24,375 bases of DNA, from contig JAZSAS010000001.1 of assembly GCA_045602005.1 (NCBI GenBank), forward strand, positions 1 through 24,375. Reading direction: 5' to 3'. Made by a program: the position numbers and the translations under genes. How positions within the stretch are numbered: the first letter of the stretch is position 1; every line of letters begins with the position of its first letter. Source of the stretch: UMGS755 sp045602005. Its GTDB lineage: Bacteria > Bacillota > Clostridia > UBA1381 > UBA9506. Shown in pieces: positions 1 to 7,395 of the stretch. The notes under the pieces were generated by a model. That model saw only the letters and a program-made list of their open reading frames with translations, did no database searches and was not told where the DNA came from.

Positions 1-209
1 ATAAATGCCATCGCTATTGGCTCACCTTCCCTATCAGAGCATACAGTTGAATATCCTCCTCCCGGAATTACAAGTATAGCATTACGAACAAAATCTCCTA
101 TCTTATCCGCTATGTAAGCCTCAAGAAATACATTTTCATCAGATTCATCGAGACTAATTTTTTTATAAATCACTTCAGTCACATCTCCTATATATTCTAT
201 TTTCAACAA
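1..209 (-). CDS. Alpha/beta-hydrolase, acetyl-xylan-esterase-like (5' part only)
   Basis: Only the N-terminal part is present; the gene runs off the left edge of the window. The visible translation contains AILVIPGGGYSTVCSDREGE, the oxyanion-hole segment (GGGYS) followed by the SDREGEP motif common in Aes-like esterases/lipases that remove acyl groups from sugars or xylan. No signal peptide is visible, so the product is probably cytoplasmic. The start is uncertain. TTG codons at 209 and 206 give a start of the type LKIEYIGDV. A GTG at 182 sits 2 bases after AGGAG, too close to be ideal, and a GTG at 173 is better spaced. An ATG at 184 is followed at once by TGA in its frame and is unusable. 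The gene is separated from the RraA gene by a terminator and has its own promoter. Its place beside a GH10 enzyme fits hemicellulose processing (inference). Confidence 0.7.
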   Translation of the reverse strand, partial: MLKIEYIGDVTEVIYKKISLDESDENVFLEAYIADKIGDFVRNAILVIPGGGYSTVCSDREGEPIAMAF

Positions 210-265
210 TTTTCGACACTCTTACTATGATTTTGTCAAGTTAGGGACAAAAATCTCTTTTATAT

Positions 266-294
266 ATATTACCATGTTTGTTCACATATATCAA
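266..294 (-). promoter_or_regulatory. Sigma-A-type promoter for the esterase-like gene
   Basis: On the minus strand TTGATA (294-289) and TAATAT (271-266) are separated by exactly 17 bases. This predicts transcription starting near 259, about 50-80 bases before the candidate starts of the esterase-like gene. The spacer holds a short ATGT/ACAT inverted repeat whose meaning is unclear. Confidence 0.5.
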
Positions 295-305
295 CTATAC
301 AATAA

Positions 306-335
306 TAAAAAAATCCGATAAATTATCGGATTTTT
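306..335 (-). terminator. Intrinsic terminator after the RraA gene
   Basis: The stem arms ATCCGAT and ATCGGAT close a small AAATT loop. On the minus strand the hairpin is followed by a run of seven T, so it terminates the GH10-dehydratase-RraA operon directly after the RraA stop codon at 336. A shorter T-run on the plus strand makes it potentially bidirectional. Confidence 0.85.
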
Positions 336-1124
336 CTACAAAGCAGATTGTGTATCATTAGGATCGCCGTTTATAGCAAGGTCATATTCTTCAGACCAGT
401 CAAGACCTCTGTATTCGACGGCTCGTTCATCAGTTTCTATGAATTCCATAAGAAGGTCAAGCATTTCCTTCGTCCATGTATTTTTATCTATTTGTGCCGT
501 TGTGAATTTATTAAGCCTAATCATTTCAAAACCGAACAAATCCTTAACCTGAGTTTTTGCAGCTCCGCCTACGACCTCTGCAACCAAGTGAGATGGAATA
601 AATAGCACTCCGCCACCTGCACCGAAAACAACATCACCCGGCAAAACAATTGCGTTACCAATTCTTGTTGCGGTATTATATCCTGTCATTATAAAATCAC
701 GGATTGGAGTCGGGTCGATTCCGCAGTAATAAACTTGTGTATCTTCAACCTTTTTCATCTGCTCAGTATCTCTGATACCACCCCAGATTACTGCTCCACC
801 GTTTTCGTTTTTGGTTTTATTCTTTAATGCAGTCGTGAGATTACCGCCAAGATATGTTCCTTTATAGATTTTGTCATACATATCAATTACTGGAACATCA
901 TATTCCATAAGGTTATCAATTACCCACTGGTTATATGTACCCGTTCTGTTTTCACTTCTTCCAATATCTTTCACAACTTCATCAAGGTCAGGTCGGAATG
1001 GACAGTAAGTTGCTGTAACAGCACGTCCTATAAGCTTTCTGCCGTCATCGTGAAGAGTATGCAGTCTGCCCTCAAACTGACTTTCGTATCCTTTAACAAA
1101 AATAGGTTTCCATACCTCTTCCAA
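336..1124 (-). CDS. RraA-family protein (possible sugar-acid aldolase), 5' end disrupted
   Basis: The protein matches the RraA / 4-hydroxy-4-methyl-2-oxoglutarate aldolase fold. It has a GGN turn at residues 93-95, GGIRD at 115-119 (the Arg and metal-binding Asp of the active site) and PGDVVFG at 162-168. Despite the historical name, many family members are metal-dependent aldolases or decarboxylases, and one next to an enolase-type sugar-acid dehydratase may cleave the resulting keto-deoxy acid (inference). The coordinates use a TTG at 1124 that has no good ribosome-binding site. Homology-like sequence clearly continues upstream as DEKYLKALKTLT up to about 1157, where the frame opens with GTA after a stop codon. 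The natural ATG therefore seems to be missing, consistent with a deletion at the junction with the upstream dehydratase gene. Translation may be weak or absent. Confidence 0.75.
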   Translation of the reverse strand: MEEVWKPIFVKGYESQFEGRLHTLHDDGRKLIGRAVTATYCPFRPDLDEVVKDIGRSENRTGTYNQWVIDNLMEYDVPVIDMYDKIYKGTYLGGNLTTALKNKTKNENGGAVIWGGIRDTEQMKKVEDTQVYYCGIDPTPIRDFIMTGYNTATRIGNAIVLPGDVVFGAGGGVLFIPSHLVAEVVGGAAKTQVKDLFGFEMIRLNKFTTAQIDKNTWTKEMLDLLMEFIETDERAVEYRGLDWSEEYDLAINGDPNDTQSAL

Positions 1125-1159
1125 AGTAAGTGTTTTTAGTGCTTTAAGGTATTTTTCAT

Positions 1160-2212
1160 CTACTTATCGCACATATTGCCAAGTTTTTTCATTTCCATCG
1201 CTCCGCCGACAGTAAGCATATCGGGGTGAACAACAGCTACTCCGCCGTTTTTCATAAGGGGCTCAAAGTTTTCAGCAAGATATATGTCCTCACCGGTACA
1301 AATAGGAACATTACAATTATTTGCAATTTTGACATAATGGTCGGTATAATGCCATGGTGCAATATCCTCTATCCATGCAATATTATACTTTTCCAGACGC
1401 TTTGCAAACATAATGCAATCTTCAATACAGATATGTCCGAAATGGTCAATAGCAAGAGGAACTTCATAGCCTATTACATCACGAACCTCTTTTACATAAT
1501 TTTCAAGCACATCCATTCCTTTTTGAGTTAAATGGATACCTGTGGCATGATGTGGAATGGTAAAAGTCTCATAATTTTTTCCAAGCATCATATCCATATC
1601 AACCGAGCCGCCCTGATGAATGATTGCTTTCATTGAGTATTTCTTAATATCCTCCAAAAATCCTATCGGCGCATTGAGGCATCCTGGTTCATCAAGAAGA
1701 TGCTCGATTCCCAAATCCATCTTTAAGAACGTAAACCCTTGTTCCATTCTTTTTTTGAGAGCATGTCCCATATCTGTTCCTGTATGCTTTCCGTCAACGT
1801 CTGTATCGCAATACATTCTTACTTTATCTCTGAATTTTCCTCCAAGCATCTGCCAAAGCGGAACACCCCATGCTTTACCTGCTAAATCCCAAAGCGCAAT
1901 TTCAAGACCTGATACACCGCCGCCTTGTCTTGAATGTCCTCCAAACTGCTTGATTCTTCTAAACAGCTTGTCTACATTACAAGGATTTTCACCAACTAAT
2001 CTTGATTTTAGCATAAGAGCATATGTAGCACTTGATGCATCTCTTACTTCTCCATATCCCACCAATCCCTGATTAGTGTACACTTTTATTAACGGGCAGT
2101 GCTTTGGTGCGCCATTTATGTTTGCTACTCTTATGTCTGTTATTTTCAGTTCCGAAGGATTGGAACAAATATTTACATTTTCTGAAATCATTTCTTTTAT
2201 TGATTGATTCAT
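1160..2212 (-). pseudogene. Enolase-superfamily (MR/MLE-type) sugar-acid dehydratase, C-terminally truncated
   Basis: This is a mandelate-racemase-type enolase-superfamily enzyme, whose relatives dehydrate aldonic or uronic acid derivatives to 2-keto-3-deoxy acids. The N-terminal capping domain covers roughly residues 20-135 and the barrel follows. Metal ligands are visible as Asp256 (AIDHFGH), Glu282 (WIEDIAP) and Glu308 (TGEDIY), and the HPD motif lies at 329-331. The protein stops at residue 350, just after MKKLGNMCDK. Family members normally continue another 50-90 residues to supply the last barrel strand and the C-terminal part of the cap. The loss coincides with the missing start of the next gene, so a deletion or an assembly error is likely. 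The start is firm: GAGGTG lies 6 bases before the ATG, and the upstream GH10 stop is 3 bases away, so the two genes are cotranscribed. It could still be expressed as a nonfunctional protein. Confidence 0.75.
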
Positions 2213-2215
2213 TTC

Positions 2216-3565
2216 TTACACCTCTATTGCAAATTCTTTTTTACCCTTAGCTGACAAATTTATTTCTTTATTGACAACTTTTCCGTCAACTTCTATTTCA
2301 ACATCATATTTTCCGTAAAAACCTTTGAACATTGCCTTACCGTTTACATTAGAAACCGCTTCCACCTCAGTATGCCATTTATTTTCAATTAGATTCTTAA
2401 TTGCATAATATGCCGGCTTCGGAGTCATATCAAATCGAAGAAGTCCACCATAATAATAGTTTTCACCCAAAGTCATATCACCTTGCGATGCTTTTATCTT
2501 TTCCGGACTTGGATCCCATAGATGTGCGTACCCATCAACAAGATTCCAATATATAATCTGCTCCACATTAGGATGTGAGAACCAGATTGAATAGAGCTTT
2601 TCTATTATTTCAGCTTGAATTGCCTCATCTTCCTCATCGTTTGAATATGCAGGGATTGTTACTTCTGTAACCTGTATTGGCTTACCAAAATTCGAGTACA
2701 AATCCATATGTTTATATAGGTTTTCAGGATTATAATATGGTCTTGTGTCCTGAAATTCATCCTCCGCTTTATAGAACATATGATATTGCATTCCGATTGC
2801 GTCAATTTTTGCTCCCTTTAAAATATTCGCTTCAATATAAGAATAATAGTTATCTGTCCCTCTACAGTTATCGTCCCACGGAAGGCCTGTCCCTTCATTA
2901 ATTACAAGCTGGTTTGCAGGAAAATATTTTTCTGCAGTCTTAAAACACCATTCAACAAAATCGGGTTGATTATAAAAAACGGTTTTTCCATTTTTCCACA
3001 CCATTTCGTTTGTCACTTCAATTGTGGGTATTTTATCTTTATATCTTTCAGAAATTTCTTTGCATCTGTTTTCATATGCTGCTTTTACTTCAAATACAGA
3101 TGCATTATACAACCATTCCGGGAAGAACTGATCATATGCCAAAGCATGCTCACGAGGTTCAATGCCATGTTTTTCACAAAATTCAATACAAAGGTCAATA
3201 GGCGGTCTGCGGTAAAGCTTCACACTGTTTTTGTCATATCTTGTATGACCTTTCTCCGGCTCGGTTGCATCCCAATAGAATGGCAAGGTTGCCATATTAA
3301 ATGTATCTGCAAAATATTTTTTATACGCTTCATTCTTCTCCTCTGTTTCAAGCTCATCGAGCATGAAAAGATTTGCACCAAATTTAAACTCATGCGACTT
3401 TTGATTAACCGTAATTTTCACATTGGGAATAGGATTTCCTTCACTATCCTTAACTAAAATATTGGCATAACCCTTTCGGTACTGTTCAATACCTGAATTT
3501 ATTCTTTCTTCCATAAACTCTTTTTGTTCTTCAAACAGCTCTAGAACTTTTCGCCTTTCACTCAT
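2216..3565 (-). CDS. Glycoside hydrolase family 10, endo-1,4-beta-xylanase-like
   Basis: This is a 449-aa retaining glycosidase of the GH10 type, expected to cut beta-1,4-xylan backbones or xylo-oligosaccharides. A small N-terminal beta domain (about 32-65, ending in HEFKFGAN) precedes the barrel. The acid/base is Glu187 (EVTNEMVW) and the nucleophile Glu301 (QVTEVTIP). Gln260 and His262 of the GxQxH motif are present. The usual LxWH segment of the -1 subsite reads LAYDQ (142-146), so Trp and His are replaced. A beta-rich C-terminal tail spans about 400-449. There is no signal peptide, which suggests action on imported oligosaccharides. The start at 3565 follows AGGAGG by 9 bases; the open frame extends further upstream but lacks such a site. 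It is the first gene of the operon with the dehydratase and RraA genes, and the divergent AraC regulator is probably its activator. Confidence 0.88.
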   Translation of the reverse strand: MSERRKVLELFEEQKEFMEERINSGIEQYRKGYANILVKDSEGNPIPNVKITVNQKSHEFKFGANLFMLDELETEEKNEAYKKYFADTFNMATLPFYWDATEPEKGHTRYDKNSVKLYRRPPIDLCIEFCEKHGIEPREHALAYDQFFPEWLYNASVFEVKAAYENRCKEISERYKDKIPTIEVTNEMVWKNGKTVFYNQPDFVEWCFKTAEKYFPANQLVINEGTGLPWDDNCRGTDNYYSYIEANILKGAKIDAIGMQYHMFYKAEDEFQDTRPYYNPENLYKHMDLYSNFGKPIQVTEVTIPAYSNDEEDEAIQAEIIEKLYSIWFSHPNVEQIIYWNLVDGYAHLWDPSPEKIKASQGDMTLGENYYYGGLLRFDMTPKPAYYAIKNLIENKWHTEVEAVSNVNGKAMFKGFYGKYDVEIEVDGKVVNKEINLSAKGKKEFAIEV

Positions 3566-3646
3566 AGTATAAAACCTCCTCAAACTATAATCTTTTTTTA
3601 TAATAGCATACATCCTATTATTACACCTTAAATTCGGACAAAAAGG

Positions 3647-3675
3647 TTGATTTTTTGAAACATTTTTGGTATAAT
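3647..3675 (+). promoter_or_regulatory. Promoter of the AraC-type regulator gene
   Basis: TTGATT (3647-3652) and TATAAT (3670-3675) are 17 bases apart, predicting a start near 3682, about 20 bases before the GTG start codon. On the opposite strand no equally good -35/-10 pair was found for the GH10 operon, which fits a promoter that needs an activator. Confidence 0.7.
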
Positions 3676-3700
3676 TAAGGTGTTTTAAGAGGTGGTTTTC

Positions 3701-4462
3701 GTGATTTTCGAACAAGAATATATTATATTTGAGATTCTGGATGTCCTTTTCTTCGACCAGAAGAATTCAAGAACCAATAATTCAAACCGAAACTTTGATG
3801 CAATTTCTTTCAGATATAAAGCTGACACTACATTAAATACTTATAAACAACAAATTGAAGTGTCGGACGATTCAATATGCTATGTACCTTCGAATTTAAG
3901 CTATACGCGTAAATCTAAAAAGGACAAACTTATTGTTATACATTTTAAAGCATTTAATTACCATTCGGAAATGATTGAATGGTTTAGTCCGGAAAATCCT
4001 GAAAAATATCGAAAGCTTTTTAATGAAATACTAGATTGTTGGAACAAAAAAGAGGTGTCTTACAAAAACGAATGCTCTGCGCTGTTTAGCAAAATTTTAT
4101 CAGAAATGTATAAGGATAATCAACCTGCTTACAAAAACAAAAAAATAGGTGAATCAATTATTTACATGGAAAAGAATTGTCTGCGTAATGACTTCTCTTT
4201 GGCTGTTGCTGCCGCCAAATCCTTTATGAGCGAACCATACTTTCGAAGATTATTTAAAAAAGAATTTAGTATGTCACCCAAACAGTATGTTATTGAACGT
4301 AGGATGGAATATGCCAAAGCATTGATTATTGCCGGATATTTTTCTATACAGGAAATATCAAAATTATGCGGATATAACGATCAAAAGCATTTTTCCGCAG
4401 AATTTAAAAAAATTACAGGGGTTTCCCCATCAAAATATGGCTATAACTTTAACGAAAATTAA
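3701..4462 (+). CDS. AraC/YesN-family transcriptional regulator
   Basis: The 253-aa protein has a cupin-like sensor region at about 30-90 (ICYVPSNLSYTR, then LIVIHFKAF) and a C-terminal AraC double helix-turn-helix at about 150-250. That region shows the typical helix FSLAVAAAKSFMSEPYFRRL and the signature ISKLCGYNDQKHFSAEFKK with GVSPSKY. AraC proteins of this layout usually activate sugar-use genes on binding a saccharide. The GTG at 3701 is preferred because AGAGG lies 8 bases upstream; a GTG at 3692 overlaps that site. The gene is divergent from the GH10 gene with a 135-base gap, so it most likely controls that operon (inference). It ends at a strong hairpin terminator. Confidence 0.88.
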   Translation: MIFEQEYIIFEILDVLFFDQKNSRTNNSNRNFDAISFRYKADTTLNTYKQQIEVSDDSICYVPSNLSYTRKSKKDKLIVIHFKAFNYHSEMIEWFSPENPEKYRKLFNEILDCWNKKEVSYKNECSALFSKILSEMYKDNQPAYKNKKIGESIIYMEKNCLRNDFSLAVAAAKSFMSEPYFRRLFKKEFSMSPKQYVIERRMEYAKALIIAGYFSIQEISKLCGYNDQKHFSAEFKKITGVSPSKYGYNFNEN

Positions 4463-4470
4463 TATAGAAA

Positions 4471-4503
4471 AAAAGAGTGTTCCGTAAAGGTAAACACTCT
4501 TTT
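4471..4503. terminator. Bidirectional intrinsic terminator between the AraC and symporter genes
   Basis: An 11-bp perfect stem (AAAAGAGTGTT with AACACTCTTTT) encloses an 11-base loop. On the minus strand it is followed by a run of eight T, ending the symporter transcript. On the plus strand the T-run is TTTTA, ending the regulator transcript. It lies directly after the AraC stop codon. Confidence 0.85.
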
Positions 4504-4584
4504 ATTGTCCTTAGGGACACTCGGCATATTTCCTTGGGATTTTTGTGCATTTAATTTTTTAATTTAAAAGTTCAAGAATATGTA

Positions 4585-6072
4585 TTAGTTCTCTTTTGCT
4601 TCCATTTCAGCCTGGATATCCTCGTAAGCCGAGAGAACCGGTTTAACATTTTCGCCCTTTAATCTTGCAAGGTAGTTCTTGGTAATCTTAAATACTGTAC
4701 CAGAGAGAATCAGCAAACCAATTAAGTTTGGAATTGCCATAAGACCGTTGAATGTATCGGAAATATCCCAGGCAAGGGAAAGATCCATAGTGGCACCAAC
4801 CATAACAAAGCATACGAAGATAACTTTATATATAACTTTTATAATTTTACCAAACAGGAACTCACAGGATTTGGAACCGTAAACAAACCAGCCGATAACA
4901 GTTGAAAAGGCAAAGAAGAAGATTGCAAAGGTTGCAAAGTAACCGCCGATGCTTCCGAAGGATTCAACAAACGCCTCTGTTACCAAGACGGATGCCTTAT
5001 CTGCTGTAAAGCCTGAAGCCACAAGACCTGTTGACAGGTCGATAACACCTGATGAAAGGATAACCAAGGCAGAGAGGCTACAAATAACAATTGTGTCTAC
5101 AAAAACTTCAAATACACCCCACATACCCTGCTTTGCAGGTTCTTTTACATCTGCTGCAGAGTGAACAAGCGCGGATGAGCCAAGACCCGCCTCGTTTGAG
5201 AATACACCGCGGGCAATACCACTCTTTGCTACCTTCGAAATTACAACACCAACTGCACCGCCGGCAACGGCATCAAAACCAAATGCACCTTTGAAAATTG
5301 CAACAAAAACATCATCAAGAACAGAGAACTTGGTAACAACGATAATTACTGCACCGATGATATAGAAAGCAGACATAAAGGGAACGAGTTTTTCTGTAAC
5401 GGAAGCGATTCTCTTTAAACCACCAAGTGCCATAATTGCCATCAAAACCAAAAGAACTATACCTGTGACAATAACCGGAATACTGAAAGTTTGCTCAAAG
5501 TTTACAGCGATTGTATTTATCTGGCTCATATTTCCTATACCAAAAGATGCCAAAATGCAGAATGCCGCAAAAAGAACGCCTAATATTGAGCCGATGGTTT
5601 TAAGCCCTTTTTTGTCAGAGAAACCTTCCTTCAGGTAAACCATTGCGCCGCCTAACCATTCGCCATCAGAATTTCTCTTACGATAGAAAATACCAAGTAC
5701 AATTTCTGCATACTTTGTTATCATACCGAAAAACGCTGCAACCCACATCCAGAAAATCACGCCCGGACCACCAGCTGCAATTGCAGTTGCTACGCCAACA
5801 ACATTGCCTACACCTACTGTGCCGCCCAAAGCTGCACACAAGGCCTGGAATGATGAGATTGCCTTTGAATCTTTGTCGGTTTTATTACTCTTTTTAAAGA
5901 ACGTACCGAAAGTGTTTTTCATCCATAAACCGATTTTTCCAATCTGGAAAAACTTAAGTCCACAAGTGAGGAAAATTCCTGTACCTACTAAAAATACAAG
6001 CATTACGGGTCCCCACACCCAACTGTTGATTTTGCCGTTGATTTGTTCAATCATTGCTAAAAACTGTTCCAT
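4585..6072 (-). CDS. Sodium:alanine/glycine symporter, AGCS family
   Basis: The 495-aa multi-pass membrane protein takes up glycine or alanine with sodium (AlsT/AgcS family). The family signature is clear: GGTVGVGN at 83-90, then GGPGVIFWMWVAAFFGM at 101-117 followed by TKYAEI, and later GIARGVFSNEAGLGSSAL. About ten hydrophobic segments follow each other, and the C-terminus is a short charged tail. The start at 6072 is set by AGGAGG 6 bases upstream; the in-frame ATG further upstream lies within the leader terminator. The gene stands alone and is preceded by a glycine riboswitch, which supports glycine as a substrate rather than alanine only. The bidirectional hairpin at 4471-4503 ends its transcript. 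Confidence 0.93.
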   Translation of the reverse strand: MEQFLAMIEQINGKINSWVWGPVMLVFLVGTGIFLTCGLKFFQIGKIGLWMKNTFGTFFKKSNKTDKDSKAISSFQALCAALGGTVGVGNVVGVATAIAAGGPGVIFWMWVAAFFGMITKYAEIVLGIFYRKRNSDGEWLGGAMVYLKEGFSDKKGLKTIGSILGVLFAAFCILASFGIGNMSQINTIAVNFEQTFSIPVIVTGIVLLVLMAIMALGGLKRIASVTEKLVPFMSAFYIIGAVIIVVTKFSVLDDVFVAIFKGAFGFDAVAGGAVGVVISKVAKSGIARGVFSNEAGLGSSALVHSAADVKEPAKQGMWGVFEVFVDTIVICSLSALVILSSGVIDLSTGLVASGFTADKASVLVTEAFVESFGSIGGYFATFAIFFFAFSTVIGWFVYGSKSCEFLFGKIIKVIYKVIFVCFVMVGATMDLSLAWDISDTFNGLMAIPNLIGLLILSGTVFKITKNYLARLKGENVKPVLSAYEDIQAEMEAKEN

Positions 6073-6100
6073 TTTTTGCCTCCTAAATATAAATTTATCC

Positions 6101-6131
6101 AATAAAACAGCCACCTTTTTTCAAGGTGGCT
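6101..6131 (-). terminator. Leader terminator of the glycine riboswitch
   Basis: On the minus strand a 9-bp stem (AGCCACCTT with AAGGTGGCT) is followed by GTTTTATT. It sits between the aptamer and the symporter ribosome-binding site, so it is the likely expression platform. The bases CCGGAG just before the stem can pair with CTCCGG at the 5' edge of the aptamer. That gives a possible alternative fold competing with both the aptamer base and the terminator. Confidence 0.75.
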
Positions 6132-6169
6132 CCGGAATATTATGCAGAAATATAAAAGCACAAATGCAA

Positions 6170-6262
6170 TAAATTCTGCTCCGTCCTTTTGCCTGAGAGA
6201 TTCAGCCATAATGGCCTTGCACCTTCGGCACTCTGTACGAGATTCTCCGGAGTTCCCTTCAC
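6170..6262 (-). promoter_or_regulatory. Glycine riboswitch aptamer (single)
   Basis: The minus-strand leader contains the conserved glycine-aptamer core: a CGGAGAATCTC helix side, GTGCCGAAGGTGCAA, and then the second core strand CTCTCAGGCAAAAGGAC. Only one aptamer copy is present rather than the common tandem pair. The switch lies about 100-190 bases upstream of the AGCS symporter start and is followed by a terminator, so control is by premature termination. Whether glycine turns the transporter on or off cannot be settled by eye. The possible pairing of the aptamer 5' edge with bases before the terminator would fit an off-switch (inference). Confidence 0.92.
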
Positions 6263-6310
6263 TTTCAGTCTTAAAAAATTCTAAAAGTTTCAACGAGATA
6301 CATTATTATT

Positions 6311-6338
6311 ATCATACACCATTTTACAATATTGTCAA
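6311..6338 (-). promoter_or_regulatory. Promoter of the riboswitch-symporter transcript
   Basis: On the minus strand a consensus TTGACA (6338-6333) and TATGAT (6316-6311) are 16 bases apart. Transcription should begin near 6304, about 45 bases upstream of the aptamer. Confidence 0.75.
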
Positions 6339-6471
6339 TGGAATTTCAAAAAAAATTGCTGTTTTTCATATGTGTTGTTGCTGACGCAAGCCTATGTCGA
6401 AAATGTTTTATCCAACCTCAAACGGCCTCTTACACTCTATAGCGAACCATTTCTAACATTGTACTTTCTTT

Positions 6472-6602
6472 CAAAGGCTTCTCCTTAAGGAGAAGCTTCG
6501 CCGTAGACGGTGGTGAGGTGTAGATTGCAGAGCAATCGTTATTCTTTTCCGCCTCATTCGAGTTGCTACGCAACCCACCTTCCCCTCAAGGGGAAGGCTT
6601 TG
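6472..6602. repeat. 131-bp palindromic repeat element (MITE- or REP-like)
   Basis: Both ends begin CAAAG and continue into near-identical self-complementary stretches: GCTTCTCCTTAAGGAGAAGC at the left (6477-6496) and CCTTCCCCTCAAGGGGAAGG at the right (6579-6598), forming imperfect terminal inverted repeats. The interior holds two more small hairpins, GATTGC-AGA-GCAATC and GTTGC-TAC-GCAAC. No reading frame is visible. This kind of CTCAAGGGGAAGG palindrome looks familiar from clostridial intergenic regions, but that is memory, not a search. Confidence 0.7.
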
Positions 6603-6686
6603 ATATTTAGACAACATTGACACTCTTTATAAAATTCCTGAACAATTTAATTATCGTTACGTTAGCAACATATTAAGCCGTCAGGC

Positions 6687-6737
6687 ATATCGAGTGCTTT
6701 AGCACATATCGAAAATCTCGACAGAGATTTATATCGA
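6687..6737. repeat. ATATCGA triple repeat alternating with two hairpins
   Basis: Three exact copies of ATATCGA (6687-6693, 6706-6712, 6731-6737) are separated with no spare base by two perfect hairpins: GTGCT-TT-AGCAC (6694-6705) and AAATCTC-GACA-GAGATTT (6713-6730). The block starts 8 bases after the cyclophilin stop codon on the minus strand. It could be a repeated mobile palindrome, a protein-binding array or an RNA 3' end structure. Confidence 0.75.
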
Positions 6738-6744
6738 TGCGTTT

Positions 6745-7344
6745 CTATTGCAACGCTACAGGCGGTGTATAATTCTTTAAAATCTCAGCACTGCGTATAA
6801 CCGGCTTTGTCACCAGCTCGTCATGATTGAGTCCCCTGGTGGGCATTGCTGCAATTTCATCAGCAATTTCAAGGCCTTCAACCACCTTGCCAAAGGTGGC
6901 ATATTTACCGTCTAAATAGCTTTGTGCCTGTGTCATAATAAAGAACTGACCGCTGGCAGAATCAGGGACGTTGGTTCGAGCCAGAGAAATCACGCCCCGT
7001 TCATGTTTTAAATTGTTTTCAAATCCGTTTTCTGTAAATTCACCCTTCACGGTTCTGCCGGAGCCGCCAACACCAAAACCATCTGCTGAACCACCCTGAA
7101 TCAAACCGGGAATGGTGCGGTGAAACACCTTGCCATCATAATAACCGGATTTCACACATTCTAAGAAATGCTGCACAGACTTAGGTGCAACTTCCGGATA
7201 GAGTTCAAGAATAATATCGCCCTGCTCCAGACTCAACTTTACAAAGGAATGCTCCGTTTCTCCATTGTTACCCGATGTACAACCGGCAAAAATTCCGGTA
7301 CATAACAATAGCATTGCCAATAAAATCAAAAGTGCCTTCTTCAT
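6745..7344 (-). CDS. Cyclophilin-type peptidyl-prolyl isomerase, lipoprotein
   Basis: The 199-aa protein catalyses cis-trans isomerisation of proline bonds and probably helps fold exported proteins at the outer face of the membrane. Residues 1-21 form a signal peptide ending in the lipobox IFAGC, with Cys22 as the lipid anchor. The cyclophilin domain spans about 34-190, with FHRTIPG (the catalytic Arg), SGQFFIMT and YLDGKYATFGKV. The loop between FHR and QGG is shorter than in many cyclophilins and carries Leu where Phe is usual. GGAG lies 7 bases before the ATG. It is the last gene of the minus-strand block, 51 bases after ispE. Confidence 0.92.
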   Translation of the reverse strand: MKKALLILLAMLLLCTGIFAGCTSGNNGETEHSFVKLSLEQGDIILELYPEVAPKSVQHFLECVKSGYYDGKVFHRTIPGLIQGGSADGFGVGGSGRTVKGEFTENGFENNLKHERGVISLARTNVPDSASGQFFIMTQAQSYLDGKYATFGKVVEGLEIADEIAAMPTRGLNHDELVTKPVIRSAEILKNYTPPVALQ

Positions 7345-7395
7345 ATTCAGTCTCCATTTCTCACTATTTTATATGCCTGAGTCCTTCCATGTGTG

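Larger units (their letters stand above)
6339..6744. other. Gene-free stretch between the symporter leader and the cyclophilin gene
   Basis: No credible gene was seen in these 406 bases. Positions 6339-6471 hold nothing recognisable. The rest carries the 131-bp palindromic element and the ATATCGA hairpin array, listed separately. No T-rich terminator was found after the cyclophilin stop codon, so the hairpin array may act as its transcript end. Confidence 0.6.

Noticed and set aside
241..4519. TTAGGGACA occurring at 241-249 and 4511-4519
   Set aside because: A 9-base match at two places is expected often by chance in 24 kb and no larger structure surrounds it.
6057..6293. 78-codon open frame on the minus strand over the symporter leader
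   Set aside because: It runs through the glycine aptamer and terminator; conserved riboswitch bases explain the sequence and there is no suitable ribosome-binding site.
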